This document shows positions 20,365 through 31,322 of a stretch of DNA of 57,120 nt, piece by piece. Each line of letters starts with the position of its first letter. The stretch's first letter is position 1. The notes below the pieces were generated by a model. That model worked only from the letters and a program-made list of their open reading frames with translations, did no database searches and was not told the origin of the DNA. The stretch covers positions 1 to 57,120 of the forward strand of contig CANJIM010000007.1 of the NCBI GenBank assembly GCA_947474495.1. Direction: 5' to 3'. A program made the position numbers and the translations under genes. The DNA comes from Rhodospirillaceae bacterium. Lineage in GTDB: Bacteria; Pseudomonadota; Alphaproteobacteria; SMXQ01.

Positions 20365-21462
20365 ATGGATACGGATTGGATGAAGGCCGCGCTGACCCTG
20401 GCGCGGCGGGGCCTTGGCGTGGTTTGGCCCAACCCGGCGGTCGGCTGCATCATTCTCGATGCGCAAGGCCAGGTCGCCGGCCGCGGCTGGACCCAACGCG
20501 GCGGCCGTCCTCATGCGGAAACCGAAGCGCTCGCGCGCGCCGGGAGCCGCGCCAAGGGCGGCACGGCCTATGTCACGCTCGAGCCCTGCAGCCACCACGG
20601 CCAGACGCCGCCTTGCGCCAGCGCCTTGATCGCGGCGGGCGTAAAGCGCGTCGTCGTCGCTTGCGGCGATCCCGATCCGCGCGTCAACGGCGCCGGCATC
20701 AAGATGTTGAAGGACGCCGGCATCGAGGTGACCGTCGGCGTCTGTCAGGCCGAGGCCGAAGAACTAAACGTCGGCTTCTTCAGTAAGGTGCGGCGCGGCC
20801 GCCCGCTGATCACGCTCAAGCTCGCCACCACGCTCGATGGCCGCATCGCCACCAAGACCGGCGAAAGCCAATGGATCACCGGCGAGCCGGCACGTCAGGT
20901 TGGCCATATGCTGCGCGCCACCAACGACGGCATCATTGTCGGTTTCCGCACGCTGCTGGCCGACGATCCGATGCTCACCTGTCGCATTCCCGGCCTCGAA
21001 GACCGCTCGCCGGTCCGCATCGTCGCCGACAGCCGCCTGCGCTCGCCGCTGACCTGCAAGCTGGTGGCAACCGCGCGCGAGACGCCGACTTGGATGGTCG
21101 TCACCGCCGGCGTCGATCCCGACCGCCGCAATGCCTTCGAGGATGTCGGCTGCGAGGTGATAGAGGTCGCGGCAGATGCCGAGCACAAGCCATTGCTGCT
21201 GCCGATGCTGGAAGCGCTCTCCGAACGCGGTCTGACCACCTTGCTGGCCGAGGGCGGCGCCAAGCTGGCCGGCGCCTTGCTGCGCGAGGATATGATCGAC
21301 CGCCTGGTCTGGTTCCACGCCCCCAGCCTGATGGGCGGCGACGGCAAGCAGGGGGTCCAGGCCTACGGCGTCGAGAAGCTGGCCGACATGCACCGCTACA
21401 AACGCAGCGAAGTCCGGCAGGTCGGTGACGATCTGGTGGAATACTACGCGCGGGCGCACTAA
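20365..21462 (+). CDS. ribD: Bifunctional riboflavin biosynthesis deaminase/reductase RibD
   Basis: RibD performs two steps of riboflavin synthesis: deamination of the pyrimidine intermediate and reduction of its ribosyl chain. The N-terminal deaminase domain has the zinc ligands in PHAETEAL and in EPCSHHGQTPPC. The C-terminal reductase domain starts near LITLKLATTLDGRIATKTGES. The ATG at 20365 begins the conserved MDTDWMKAALTLARRG; the reading frame runs further upstream within nrdR. At 365 residues it is complete. Confidence 0.96.
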   Translation: MDTDWMKAALTLARRGLGVVWPNPAVGCIILDAQGQVAGRGWTQRGGRPHAETEALARAGSRAKGGTAYVTLEPCSHHGQTPPCASALIAAGVKRVVVACGDPDPRVNGAGIKMLKDAGIEVTVGVCQAEAEELNVGFFSKVRRGRPLITLKLATTLDGRIATKTGESQWITGEPARQVGHMLRATNDGIIVGFRTLLADDPMLTCRIPGLEDRSPVRIVADSRLRSPLTCKLVATARETPTWMVVTAGVDPDRRNAFEDVGCEVIEVAADAEHKPLLLPMLEALSERGLTTLLAEGGAKLAGALLREDMIDRLVWFHAPSLMGGDGKQGVQAYGVEKLADMHRYKRSEVRQVGDDLVEYYARAH

Positions 21463-21471
21463 CTTAAGCCC

Positions 21472-22080
21472 ATGTTCACAGGAATCATCTCCGACGTCGG
21501 TCGGGTGCGCCGCGTCGTCCCCGGCACCGACGTCCGCCTCGACATCGACACCGTCTACGATCCGGCAGGGATCGCGCTCGGGGCGTCGATCGCCTGTTCG
21601 GGCGTTTGCCTGACGGTGATCGAAAAGGGGACGGATGCGGGCCAAAACTGGTTCGCTGTCGAGGCGTCGCCGGAAACCCTGTCCTTGACCACCTTGGCGA
21701 ACTGGACCGCGGGTACGGCGATCAATCTCGAGCGCGCCATGAAGGTTGGCGACGAGTTCGGCGGCCATATCGTGTCGGGCCATGTCGACGGCGTCGGCGC
21801 CATCGTTTCGGCCACGCCGGTCGGCGACAAATGGGGCAGCACCGAATTCACCTTCCGCGCCCCGGCCAAGCTGATGTCCTACATCGCGGCCAAGGGCTCG
21901 ATCACGCTCAACGGCGTGTCGCTGACGGTGAATAAGGTGGCGGGCGAAACCTTCGCCGTGAACATCATTCCCCACACGCTGAAGGAAACCACCTTCGGCA
22001 AGGCCCAGGCAGGCGATCCGGTGAACATCGAGATCGACATGCTGGCCCGCTATGTCGCCCGGGCCCTGGGCAAAGAGTAA
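21472..22080 (+). CDS. ribE: Riboflavin synthase, alpha chain
   Basis: This enzyme dismutates two lumazines to riboflavin. The 202-residue protein starts with the signature MFTGIISDVGRV and shows two homologous lumazine-binding barrels, with SGVCLTV in the first and SGHVDGVG plus NGVSLTVN in the second half. It lies 9 bases after ribD and about 100 bases before ribH. Some databases use the symbol ribC for this enzyme. Confidence 0.96.
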   Translation: MFTGIISDVGRVRRVVPGTDVRLDIDTVYDPAGIALGASIACSGVCLTVIEKGTDAGQNWFAVEASPETLSLTTLANWTAGTAINLERAMKVGDEFGGHIVSGHVDGVGAIVSATPVGDKWGSTEFTFRAPAKLMSYIAAKGSITLNGVSLTVNKVAGETFAVNIIPHTLKETTFGKAQAGDPVNIEIDMLARYVARALGKE

Positions 22081-22181
22081 TCCGGCGAAAAAGCCGTGCC
22101 GTATGAAAGCATTAGCCGCCGCTTTGCGGGGGCCGGCGTTTGCCGTATGGTCCGCCGTCCGTACAGACTGAGGAGATTTGA

Positions 22182-22646
22182 GTGTCCGATGCGCCGCACA
22201 TCATGATCGTCGAAGCCCGCTTCTACGAAGACATCGCCGATGAGATGCTGAAGGGCGCGCTCGCCGCCATCAAGGCCGCGGGGGCGACCTACGAGAAGTT
22301 CTCGGTGCCCGGCGCCTTCGAGGTGCCGGCAGCTGTGCAGTTCGCCGTTCAGGCGCAGAAGCTCGATCCGAAGCGCAAGGCGTTCGACGGTTACGTTGGG
22401 CTCGGCTGCGTCATCCGCGGCGAGACGACGCATTACGACTATGTCTGCGGCGAAAGCGCACGCGGCCTGCAGGATCTCGCGCTGCGCCACAATATCGCCA
22501 TCGGCTACGGCATCCTCACCGTCGAGAACGAGGCTCAAGCCTGGGCGCGCGCCCGCGTCAGCGAAGGCGACAAGGGCGGCACTGTGACGCGCGCCTGCCT
22601 CGACATGATCAAGATGAAGCGCCACTTCGGCCTTCCGGTTCTCTGA
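22182..22646 (+). CDS. ribH: 6,7-dimethyl-8-ribityllumazine synthase
   Basis: RibH makes the lumazine substrate of riboflavin synthase. The 154-residue protein has IVEARFYEDIADEMLKGA, the VPGAFEVPAAV loop, and GCVIRGETTHYDYVC with the catalytic-region histidine. The start is GTG at 22182, preceded by GAGGAGA. It is followed seven bases later by nusB. The 101-base gap after ribE shows no FMN riboswitch that I can recognise. Confidence 0.96.
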   Translation: MSDAPHIMIVEARFYEDIADEMLKGALAAIKAAGATYEKFSVPGAFEVPAAVQFAVQAQKLDPKRKAFDGYVGLGCVIRGETTHYDYVCGESARGLQDLALRHNIAIGYGILTVENEAQAWARARVSEGDKGGTVTRACLDMIKMKRHFGLPVL

Positions 22647-22653
22647 GGGCGGC

Positions 22654-23172
22654 GTGGCAAACGAGACGAAGCCTTCTGCTAAAAACGCCGGCGTAAAAAA
22701 CAACGCCTTGCGCCGCTCGTCGGCGCGCCTCGCCGCCGTCCAGGCGCTCTATCAGATGGACATGACCGGCATTTCAGCCACGGCCGTCGTTGCCCAGTTT
22801 CTCGATTCGGCCAGCCGCGAAGACTGGTTGGAAGAAAAGCTCGTCGAATTCGATAAGACCCTGTTCAGCGCCTTGGTGGTCGGCGTCTCGGCCAAGCGCG
22901 AGGGGCTCGACGAGATCGTCGGCGCATCGCTGTCGGGCGATTGGACAGTGGGCCGCCTGGAACTGGTGCTGCGCCGCATCTTGGAAGCGGGGGCCTTCGA
23001 ACTGACCGAGCGTACCGACATTCCGCCGCGCGTCGTCATCACCGAATATGTCGACGTCGCCCACGCCTTCTACGCCGGGCAGGAGCCCGGTCTGGTCAAC
23101 GGCGTGCTCGACAAGATCGCCCGCAGCTTCCGCGACGGCGAAATGGCGGGCGCTGCCGCCGCGCGCTCGTAA
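22654..23172 (+). CDS. nusB: Transcription antitermination protein NusB
   Basis: NusB with NusE (S10) binds boxA RNA and promotes antitermination in rRNA operons. The helical NusB domain starts at SSARLAAVQALYQMD and includes IILEAG-type and EYVDVAHAFYAGQEPGLVNG blocks. A basic N-terminal stretch of about 25 residues precedes it. The start is GTG at 22654. The 172-residue gene sits between ribH and thiL, a common proteobacterial order. Confidence 0.95.
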   Translation: MANETKPSAKNAGVKNNALRRSSARLAAVQALYQMDMTGISATAVVAQFLDSASREDWLEEKLVEFDKTLFSALVVGVSAKREGLDEIVGASLSGDWTVGRLELVLRRILEAGAFELTERTDIPPRVVITEYVDVAHAFYAGQEPGLVNGVLDKIARSFRDGEMAGAAAARS

Positions 23173-23178
23173 GGCCGC

Positions 23179-24168
23179 ATGGCCGCCGCTTCAGGCGAAT
23201 TCGATCTCATCGCGCGCTACTTTGCGCCGATCGCGGCGGCGTTTCCCGGCGCGCTCGGTCTCAAGGACGACGCGGCCATCTTCGATCCGCCGGCCGGATC
23301 GCGCTTTGTCGTCACCGCCGACGCCATGGTTGCCGGTGTGCATTTCATGGCCGACGATCCGCCGGACCTGATCGCGCGCAAACTGATGCGCGTGAACTTG
23401 TCCGATTTGGCCGCCAAGGGCGCGACCCCCTATGCTTGTCTGCTCACCATCTGCCTGCCGAGCGGTACGGAAGAGGGGTGGATCGCCGCGTTCGCGAAAG
23501 GCTTGGCGGCCGATGCTGCCGAATATGCCTTTCCGCTCGCCGGCGGCGACACGACGCGCACGCCTGGGCCGCTCACCCTATCTCTGACCGCCGTCGGCCT
23601 GGTACCGGCAAGCCGCGCGCCGCTGTTGCGCTCGGGCGCGCAAGCGGGCGATCTCGTTTTCGTCACCGGCAGCATCGGCGATGCCCATCTCGGATTGGCC
23701 TTGCAGCAGGGCGAGTTCGCGGGGCTGGCGGGGGATCATCGCGCGGCGCTGATCGAGCGCTACCGTCTGCCGCAGCCACGCGTCGTCTTCGGCCAGGCCC
23801 TGGCGGCACTGCCCGGCGTCCATGCGGCAGCGGACGTGTCGGACGGGCTGGTCGCCGACCTCGGCCATATCTGCGCCGCGTCGCATCTGGCGGCCCGGTT
23901 GGAAGCGGCCAAGCTGCCGCTGTCACCGGCGGCCGCAGCGGTCATGACACAGGCTGACGTGCGATCCCGCCTTCTGACCGGCGGCGACGATTACGAGATC
24001 GTATTCACCGCCGCGCCGGACGCCGAGCCGGCGCTGCGCGCGCTCGCCCAAACCCAGGGCGTGAGACTGACGGCGCTCGGGCGCATGGATAGCGGGAAGG
24101 GTGTCACTGTGGTCGATGCGGCGGGGGAGACCATTTCGCTACTGCAAAAAGGCTATAGGCATTTCTAA
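23179..24168 (+). CDS. thiL: Thiamine-monophosphate kinase
   Basis: ThiL phosphorylates thiamine monophosphate to the active diphosphate. The 329-residue protein has the PurM-like fold with GEFDLIARYFAPIA at the start, the metal-binding KDDAAIFD and TADAMVAGVHF segments, LAGGDTTRTPGPL and ADVSDGLVADLGHI. The ATG lies six bases after the nusB stop. Confidence 0.95.
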   Translation: MAAASGEFDLIARYFAPIAAAFPGALGLKDDAAIFDPPAGSRFVVTADAMVAGVHFMADDPPDLIARKLMRVNLSDLAAKGATPYACLLTICLPSGTEEGWIAAFAKGLAADAAEYAFPLAGGDTTRTPGPLTLSLTAVGLVPASRAPLLRSGAQAGDLVFVTGSIGDAHLGLALQQGEFAGLAGDHRAALIERYRLPQPRVVFGQALAALPGVHAAADVSDGLVADLGHICAASHLAARLEAAKLPLSPAAAAVMTQADVRSRLLTGGDDYEIVFTAAPDAEPALRALAQTQGVRLTALGRMDSGKGVTVVDAAGETISLLQKGYRHF

Positions 24169-24322
24169 TCAGTGCAATAGTTTATGCCGATTTCCTCAAA
24201 CTCTTAATGAAGCTTGCCAAGTTATTGAAATGTCCCGCATAGGAGCCATGCGGCGAGAACATTTGTGGTAAATCCCGGCCTTCGAGTAAACGAAGCTGTC
24301 ACAAGCGTAGGGTGCCCCCGCC

Positions 24323-24898
24323 ATGATCGCCATGCAGTACACGATTCGACTCGCCGATGATTATGGCGCGCAGAACATCCGTACGCGCGTCCAGCAGCGC
24401 TACTCGATGTTCGACAACATGCCGGGTCTCGCCCACAAGTCCTATCTGTTCAGCCCGCAAGACCGCCTCTACGCCCCGTTCTACATTTGGGCCGATCACG
24501 ACGCCGCCCGTGATTTCTTGATCGGCGACGTGTTCCAGAACGTCAGCGACACCTTCAGCCGGCCGCGGGTGCGCACCTGGAATATCCTGTCCTACGATGT
24601 GTTCGACCCAACCCTGACACCGACCCTGGCGGTGCGCGAATCCGACGCCATCGCGCCGGAAGGCCGCTTGTCCGAGTTGGCCAAGACCGAGCGTGCCGCC
24701 CATAACAAGCTGAGCGGCCAGTCGGGCCTCCATTCCCATGCCGTGGCGCTCGACGCCGACCGCTGGGAACTGGTCCGCTTCAGCTTGTGGCGCGACGAGG
24801 CGGCAGGCAAGAAAAAGGCCCATGCCGACACTGTGCAGACCTATGAAGTACTGCATCTGTCGACCCCGCCTGCCGGCAAGATCCTCGGCGCCGCCTAA
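24323..24898 (+). CDS. DUF4865 family protein
   Basis: The start MIAMQYTIRLADDYGAQNIRTR and the FDNMPGLAHKSYLF and FYIWADHDAARDFLIGD segments match a family of about 190-residue proteins of unknown function (DUF4865). Members may be dimeric alpha-beta barrel proteins related to monooxygenase-like folds, but this is inference. There is no signal peptide. It stands alone after thiL with a 154-base gap. Confidence 0.8.
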   Translation: MIAMQYTIRLADDYGAQNIRTRVQQRYSMFDNMPGLAHKSYLFSPQDRLYAPFYIWADHDAARDFLIGDVFQNVSDTFSRPRVRTWNILSYDVFDPTLTPTLAVRESDAIAPEGRLSELAKTERAAHNKLSGQSGLHSHAVALDADRWELVRFSLWRDEAAGKKKAHADTVQTYEVLHLSTPPAGKILGAA

Positions 24899-24945
24899 AC
24901 AGCCGTTTTAACGCGATCTTTACCGCCCGCCGGCAGTCTGGCGGC

Positions 24946-25452
24946 ATGGCGAAGTCGCGCATCCTGCTGTTGAGTTTGGTGCTGTTTCAGCTGGCCCCCT
25001 GGGCCGCGGAGCCGGGCGGATTCGTCTCGGCCGCCAGCGCCAACGAGGGGGCTGCGAAAGCCGAAAAGGGCCCCGAGAAGGCCGACGACAAGTCCGCCAA
25101 GGATCGGCTTCGCGCCATGTTCGGCGGCGAATTGATCCAGCATCTGCCGCTACCCTTGCTCAGCATCCCGGTCATCCGCGACAACGAAGTCACTGACCAG
25201 GTGAACATCGCCATCGTTATCGAGACCAAGGGCGATGACAACCGCGATAAGGTGATCGCCGGGCGCTACAAGCTTTACGACGCCTTCTTGCGCGATCTCT
25301 ATGGTCTGCTCGCCATCAAGCGCTCCGACGGCCAATTGTTCGATCAGCAGGTGGTGAAGATCCGCCTGGCGCGGGTCAGCGAGAAGATGCTGGGCCCTGG
25401 CGTGGTCAACAACATCTTGGTGAGCGGCATTTCGCAGCGGCCGTTGAATTAG
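24946..25452 (+). CDS. Secreted protein with FliL-like domain
   Basis: An N-terminal signal peptide (residues about 5-32) is followed by a Lys/Glu/Ala-rich linker. The domain at about 70-168 shows a FliL-like pattern: a strand pair (VTDQVNIAIVIETKG), YKLYDAFLRDLYGLL, then VVKIRLARVSEKMLGPGVVNNILV. FliL proteins modulate flagellar stators. A role with the MotAB pair 12 kb away is only a guess. It could equally be an unrelated periplasmic protein of the same fold. Confidence 0.6.
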   Translation: MAKSRILLLSLVLFQLAPWAAEPGGFVSAASANEGAAKAEKGPEKADDKSAKDRLRAMFGGELIQHLPLPLLSIPVIRDNEVTDQVNIAIVIETKGDDNRDKVIAGRYKLYDAFLRDLYGLLAIKRSDGQLFDQQVVKIRLARVSEKMLGPGVVNNILVSGISQRPLN

Positions 25453-25503
25453 GCGCACCGGCCCTGTTGCCAGCAGCGGGCCGGCGGCGCATTCTCACCG
25501 GGC

Positions 25504-26721
25504 ATGAACGCCTCCGCCGCCGCCGACCTCCCTGACACCGACTCGCAAAAGCGGCGCCGCGCGCGCCGCAACGTTGCGTTGCTCGCGCTCTGCCAAGCGC
25601 TTTATATGAGCGGCACGTCGCTGGTGCTCACCGTCACGGCTCTGGCCGGCTCGTCGCTCACGCCGCACCAGCTGCTCGCCACGCTGCCGCTGTCGCTGCA
25701 ATTCATCGCCACTATGGCGACGACGATCCCGGCATCGATGTTGATGCGCCGCTTCGGCCGGCGCGCCGGCTTTGCGCTGGGCGCTACGGTCGGCATCTGC
25801 GGCGGCATCCTCAGCGTTATCGCCCTGTTGTGGGGCAGTTTTATCCTGTTCTGTATCGGCGGGGCGATGTTCGGCGTGGTCAACGGCTTTGCCGTGTTCT
25901 ATCGCTTCGCCGCTGCCGACACCGCCGATCCGGCCTTCCGCGCCAAGGCAATTTCCATGGTCATGGCGGGCGGCGTCGTCGCCGCCTTTATCGGTCCCAA
26001 CCTCGCCAAGTTCGGCGTCGATGCCATTTCGAGCCAGCTTTATGCCGGGAGCTTTGCGGCATTGGCGTGCCTGCATCTGCTGGCGCTATTGCTGCTGTCG
26101 CGCATCGACATTCCGCGTCCGACCACGGCGGACCGCGCCGCCAGCGGTGCGCCTTGGGCGGTTATCCTGCGCCGTCCGGCCTTTCTCGTCGCCATGTTCG
26201 CCGCTGTGGCCGGCTATGCCTCGATGAACCTGGTGATGACGGCAACGCCGCTCTCCATGGTAGGCCACAATCATCCGTTCGATCATGCGGCGACGGTCAT
26301 CCAGTGGCATGTTTTCGCCATGTTCGCGCCGAGCTTCTTCACCGGCCATCTCATCGCGCGATTCGGCATACATAGCGTCATCATGGCGGGCGCGGCGCTG
26401 GTCCTGACCTGCGTCGGTATCAATCTCGCCGGCACCGACTATCCCAATTACATCGCGGCGCTGGTGCTGCTGGGGGTTGGCTGGAACTTCATGTTCATCG
26501 GCGCCACCACCTTGCTGACGACGACGCATGACGCGGCTGAAAAGGCCAAAGTGCAGGGCCTCAACGAGTTCGTCATTTTCAGCGCAGTGGCGCTCGCCTC
26601 GCTTGCCTCCGGCGCGGTTCAGCACGAACTGGGTTGGATCTTCGTGAACCTGGTGGTGGCTCCCCTCGTGCTCGCCGCCCTGGCCGCCGTTCTGTGGCTT
26701 CGGTTGCGGACAAGAGCCTGA
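25504..26721 (+). CDS. MFS transporter
   Basis: This 405-residue protein has about 12 hydrophobic segments in two halves, with the MFS loop 2-3 motif in the form LMRRFGRRAGFALGA. The central loop near residue 200 (RPTTADRAASG) separates the halves. It resembles YfcJ/NarK-like predicted carriers, but nothing in the sequence or neighbours identifies the substrate. The N-terminus is basic and cytoplasmic. Confidence 0.85.
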   Translation: MNASAAADLPDTDSQKRRRARRNVALLALCQALYMSGTSLVLTVTALAGSSLTPHQLLATLPLSLQFIATMATTIPASMLMRRFGRRAGFALGATVGICGGILSVIALLWGSFILFCIGGAMFGVVNGFAVFYRFAAADTADPAFRAKAISMVMAGGVVAAFIGPNLAKFGVDAISSQLYAGSFAALACLHLLALLLLSRIDIPRPTTADRAASGAPWAVILRRPAFLVAMFAAVAGYASMNLVMTATPLSMVGHNHPFDHAATVIQWHVFAMFAPSFFTGHLIARFGIHSVIMAGAALVLTCVGINLAGTDYPNYIAALVLLGVGWNFMFIGATTLLTTTHDAAEKAKVQGLNEFVIFSAVALASLASGAVQHELGWIFVNLVVAPLVLAALAAVLWLRLRTRA

Positions 26722-26967
26722 AACAAATAGTTGTTTTGGCTTTTCGCGGGAGGTGGGGGAGGGTGGTCGTCAAAGCCTTGCCAGTTGCGCAAGTGGGCCA
26801 GTTCTGTCATGTTCCGCCGGCTTTTTGCAGCGGGTAAGCACAGGTTTCGCCCGTTTCGACAGGCGATGACCGGTATCGCGGCGCCTTAAGACAAAAAACC
26901 GCCCTGCCGGCCCGAACGCCGCAACCCGGCGTTTGCCAGGGATCAATCTCAAGGGGATATCAGAGTC

Positions 26968-29040
<2,073 letters not shown>

Positions 29041-29062
29041 CGATCCGACCTGCTAAAGCGAA

Positions 29063-29095
29063 AAGGGCCGCGCGAGTGATCGCGCGGCCCTTTTT
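29063..29095 (+). terminator. Rho-independent terminator of hppA
   Basis: AAGGGCCGCGCG and CGCGCGGCCCTT form a long GC-rich stem with a short AGTGAT loop, followed by a run of T. It begins about 20 bases after the hppA stop. Confidence 0.9.
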
Positions 29096-29165
29096 GTTTC
29101 TGTGAGCGGCTTCGGCGGAGCGGGGCCTTTACAGGCCTCCTGAGCTTCTAAAGTCTGCTGAGCTT

Positions 29166-29654
29166 TTACAGCCCGCTGTCGCTGCCGGTGCTGCCGCTGC
29201 CGCTGGTGGCACCCGGCATGGCCGGCGAGCGGCCGAGGTTGCTGAACAGCTGGCTCCAGATGTTCTGATCGCGCCCGACGGTGGGGGTCGTGCGCGAGAC
29301 CATCTGCACGTCCTGGCTGTCGTCCTTGCCGAGATTCTTGATCTCGGCGACCCGGCCGTTGTCGTCGAAAGTGATGGCGACCACTTTGCGGTCGATCACC
29401 TTGGTCGCGTAAAACGCGTAGTCTTCCGTCAGCTGCCCGACGTAGTACCAGGTCTTGTTGTCGAATGTGCCGACCGAGCTCGGCGAGCCGATCGCCTGGA
29501 GGACCTGATCGCGGCTGGCGCCGAGCTGAATCTCGGCAAGCTTCTCCGGCTTGGGGATATTGCCGCGGGCGGAGATATCGCTTTCGCAGGCGGCCGTCGC
29601 TAGGAGCGTGGCCATAGCAGTAGAAAGAAGAATGTTCTTCAAGGACTTGGTCAT
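29166..29654 (-). CDS. bamE: BamE/SmpA (OmlA) family outer-membrane lipoprotein
   Basis: A signal peptide ends in a lipobox with Cys23 (LLATAAC). The SmpA/OmlA domain follows: IQLGASRDQVLQAIGSPSSVGTFDNKTWYYVG and the KVIDRKVVAITFDDNGRV strand block in shorter pieces. BamE supports the Bam complex that inserts outer-membrane proteins. A Gly/Ser-rich C-terminus ends the 162-residue protein. It is convergent with hppA and divergent from the cytochrome bc1 chaperone gene. Confidence 0.88.
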   Translation of the reverse strand: MTKSLKNILLSTAMATLLATAACESDISARGNIPKPEKLAEIQLGASRDQVLQAIGSPSSVGTFDNKTWYYVGQLTEDYAFYATKVIDRKVVAITFDDNGRVAEIKNLGKDDSQDVQMVSRTTPTVGRDQNIWSQLFSNLGRSPAMPGATSGSGSTGSDSGL

Positions 29655-29797
29655 TTAACCTCACAAACCGCATAAGCCGCTAGCGGTTGACGGCGGGCAT
29701 GAAAATCGCCATGTTGCGCGCCTCGGCGGGACAGTCGCACCGGCCTTGCCTGGCTGTCAATCACGCTTTGTTCCATGCTTTAAGGCCTATGCCCATC

Positions 29798-30337
29798 ATG
29801 ATTTTTCGCCGCCTGTTCCGCCGCTTTCGCGCCGACCCCGCCGCGGCCCTTTACGGCACGTTGGTCGCCCAGGCGCGCCAGCCCGGCTTTTATACGGTTT
29901 GCGCCGTGCCCGACACGGTCCAAGGCCGCTTCGAGATGATCGCGCTGCATGCCTTCCTGGTGATGCGCCGTCTCAAGACGGGCGGCGCGGCGAGCTGGCT
30001 CGCCCAGGACCTGTTCGATCTGATGTTCGCCGATATGGACCGCAACCTGCGCGAGCTGGGCACCGGCGATCTTGCGGTCGGCAAGCGGATCAAGAAGCTG
30101 GCCAAGGCGTTCTATGGCCGGGTCGCCGCCTATGAAGACGGGCTGGCGCCCGGCAGCGCGCGCTTGGACGAAGCCCTGGCGCGTAATGTCTACGAGGATG
30201 TCGCCGCGCCGCCCGCCGCTGTCGCCACGCTGGCCGCCTATCTGCGCCAGGCCGATGCGGCTCTGAGCGCGCAACCGATTGAGGCCCTGGCCGCCGGCAA
30301 GCTGCAGTTCGCGCCGCCGCCGGCCCTGGCCGCATAA
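29798..30337 (+). CDS. Ubiquinol-cytochrome c chaperone family protein
   Basis: The 179-residue protein has the UQCC1/CBP3-like core: LYGTLVAQARQPGFYT, a central FEMIALHAFLVMRRL, and LFDLMFADMDRNLRELGTGD ahead of KRIKKLAKAFYGR. Mitochondrial relatives assist assembly of cytochrome bc1. Two close ATGs (29789 and 29798) are possible; 29798 starts the basic MIFRRLFRRFR. It is 11 bases upstream of the YceD gene, an alphaproteobacterial pairing. Confidence 0.88.
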   Translation: MIFRRLFRRFRADPAAALYGTLVAQARQPGFYTVCAVPDTVQGRFEMIALHAFLVMRRLKTGGAASWLAQDLFDLMFADMDRNLRELGTGDLAVGKRIKKLAKAFYGRVAAYEDGLAPGSARLDEALARNVYEDVAAPPAAVATLAAYLRQADAALSAQPIEALAAGKLQFAPPPALAA

Positions 30338-30348
30338 GGAGACGAACG

Positions 30349-30918
30349 ATGTCGAGCGATGTGACGCCGGAATTTTCCCGCAAACTGCCGGTGCATCGCG
30401 GTGTCGAGCCGGTGCAGGCCTTCAAAATCGAGGCGAATGCCGCCGAGCGTGCCGCCCTGGCCAAGCGCTTCGACATCATCGCCATCGAAAGTTTCACGGC
30501 CGAAGGCACCCTGACGACTCTCGACGGCGGCCGGCGCGCCCTGCTGCGCGGCCGCATCGCCGCCAAGGTCGTGCAGCCCTGCGTCGTCACCCTCGAGCCA
30601 GTGGCCGACCTGATCGGCGAGGCCTTCGCCCTCGACTACGCCGACGACGCGACGGCGGCAAAGATCGAAAAAGAGCTGGAATTGGACCCCGAGGCCGCCG
30701 ATCCGCCCGACCCGCTGGTGGACGAGGCGGTCGACGTGGGGGAGGCGGCGGCCGAGCATCTGGCCCTGGCGCTAAACCCCTATCCGCGGGTCCCCGACGC
30801 GCAATTGCCGGGCGAATTGACCGAAGAACCGCCTCCGCCTGTGGAATCAGTGGGTTCCACCCCGAAGAATTCGCCTTTCATGGCCCTCGCAAAGCTAGTA
30901 AGAAAAGGCGGCAAATAA
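30349..30918 (+). CDS. YceD (DUF177) family protein
   Basis: The protein shows the DUF177 core with LRGRIAAKVVQPCVVTLEPV, including the conserved cysteine, then an acidic stretch (LDPEAADPPDPLVDEAVDVGE) and the conserved HLALALNPYPRVP. YceD proteins are linked to 23S rRNA accumulation and are almost always encoded just before rpmF and plsX, as here. Exact biochemical role unresolved. Confidence 0.9.
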   Translation: MSSDVTPEFSRKLPVHRGVEPVQAFKIEANAAERAALAKRFDIIAIESFTAEGTLTTLDGGRRALLRGRIAAKVVQPCVVTLEPVADLIGEAFALDYADDATAAKIEKELELDPEAADPPDPLVDEAVDVGEAAAEHLALALNPYPRVPDAQLPGELTEEPPPPVESVGSTPKNSPFMALAKLVRKGGK

Positions 30919-31100
30919 AGCGCGGCGCTTGCCTCACTCAGCCTTTTTGAGTATGTAAGCTGCCTTTTCGCCGGCAGCGACGGCCCGGCCCTCCAAAGGG
31001 CTTCAGGGCGACGGCGCCGAACCAGCAGAGCAGAATTTGACGATCACCGGGGCCGGCTCCGTCCAGCTCCTCGAAAAACGCGGTTGAAAAGAGACGTATC

Positions 31101-31286
31101 ATGGCTGTTCCGAAAGCTAAAACTTCCAAGTCGCGCACCAACATGCGCCGTTCGCACCACGCGCTGAAGACCACGGCGCATGTCGAGTGCAAGAACTGCG
31201 GCGAACTCGCGCGTCCGCACAACGTGTGCCCGTCTTGCGGCCATTACGACGGCCGTGAGGTCGTCGCGCCCAAGAGCCGCGCCTAA
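31101..31286 (+). CDS. rpmF: 50S ribosomal protein L32
   Basis: The 61-residue basic protein starts [20 protein letters not shown] and keeps all four zinc-binding cysteines (Cys30, Cys33, Cys43, Cys46 in CKNCGEL ... CPSCG). This is the zinc-containing form of L32. It lies between yceD and plsX, the standard arrangement linking ribosome and lipid synthesis genes. Confidence 0.97.
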   Translation: MAVPKAKTSKSRTNMRRSHHALKTTAHVECKNCGELARPHNVCPSCGHYDGREVVAPKSRA

Positions 31287-31322
31287 ATCGCCCGCCGATC
31301 CGATTCGCGCGGGGGCGAGGCT

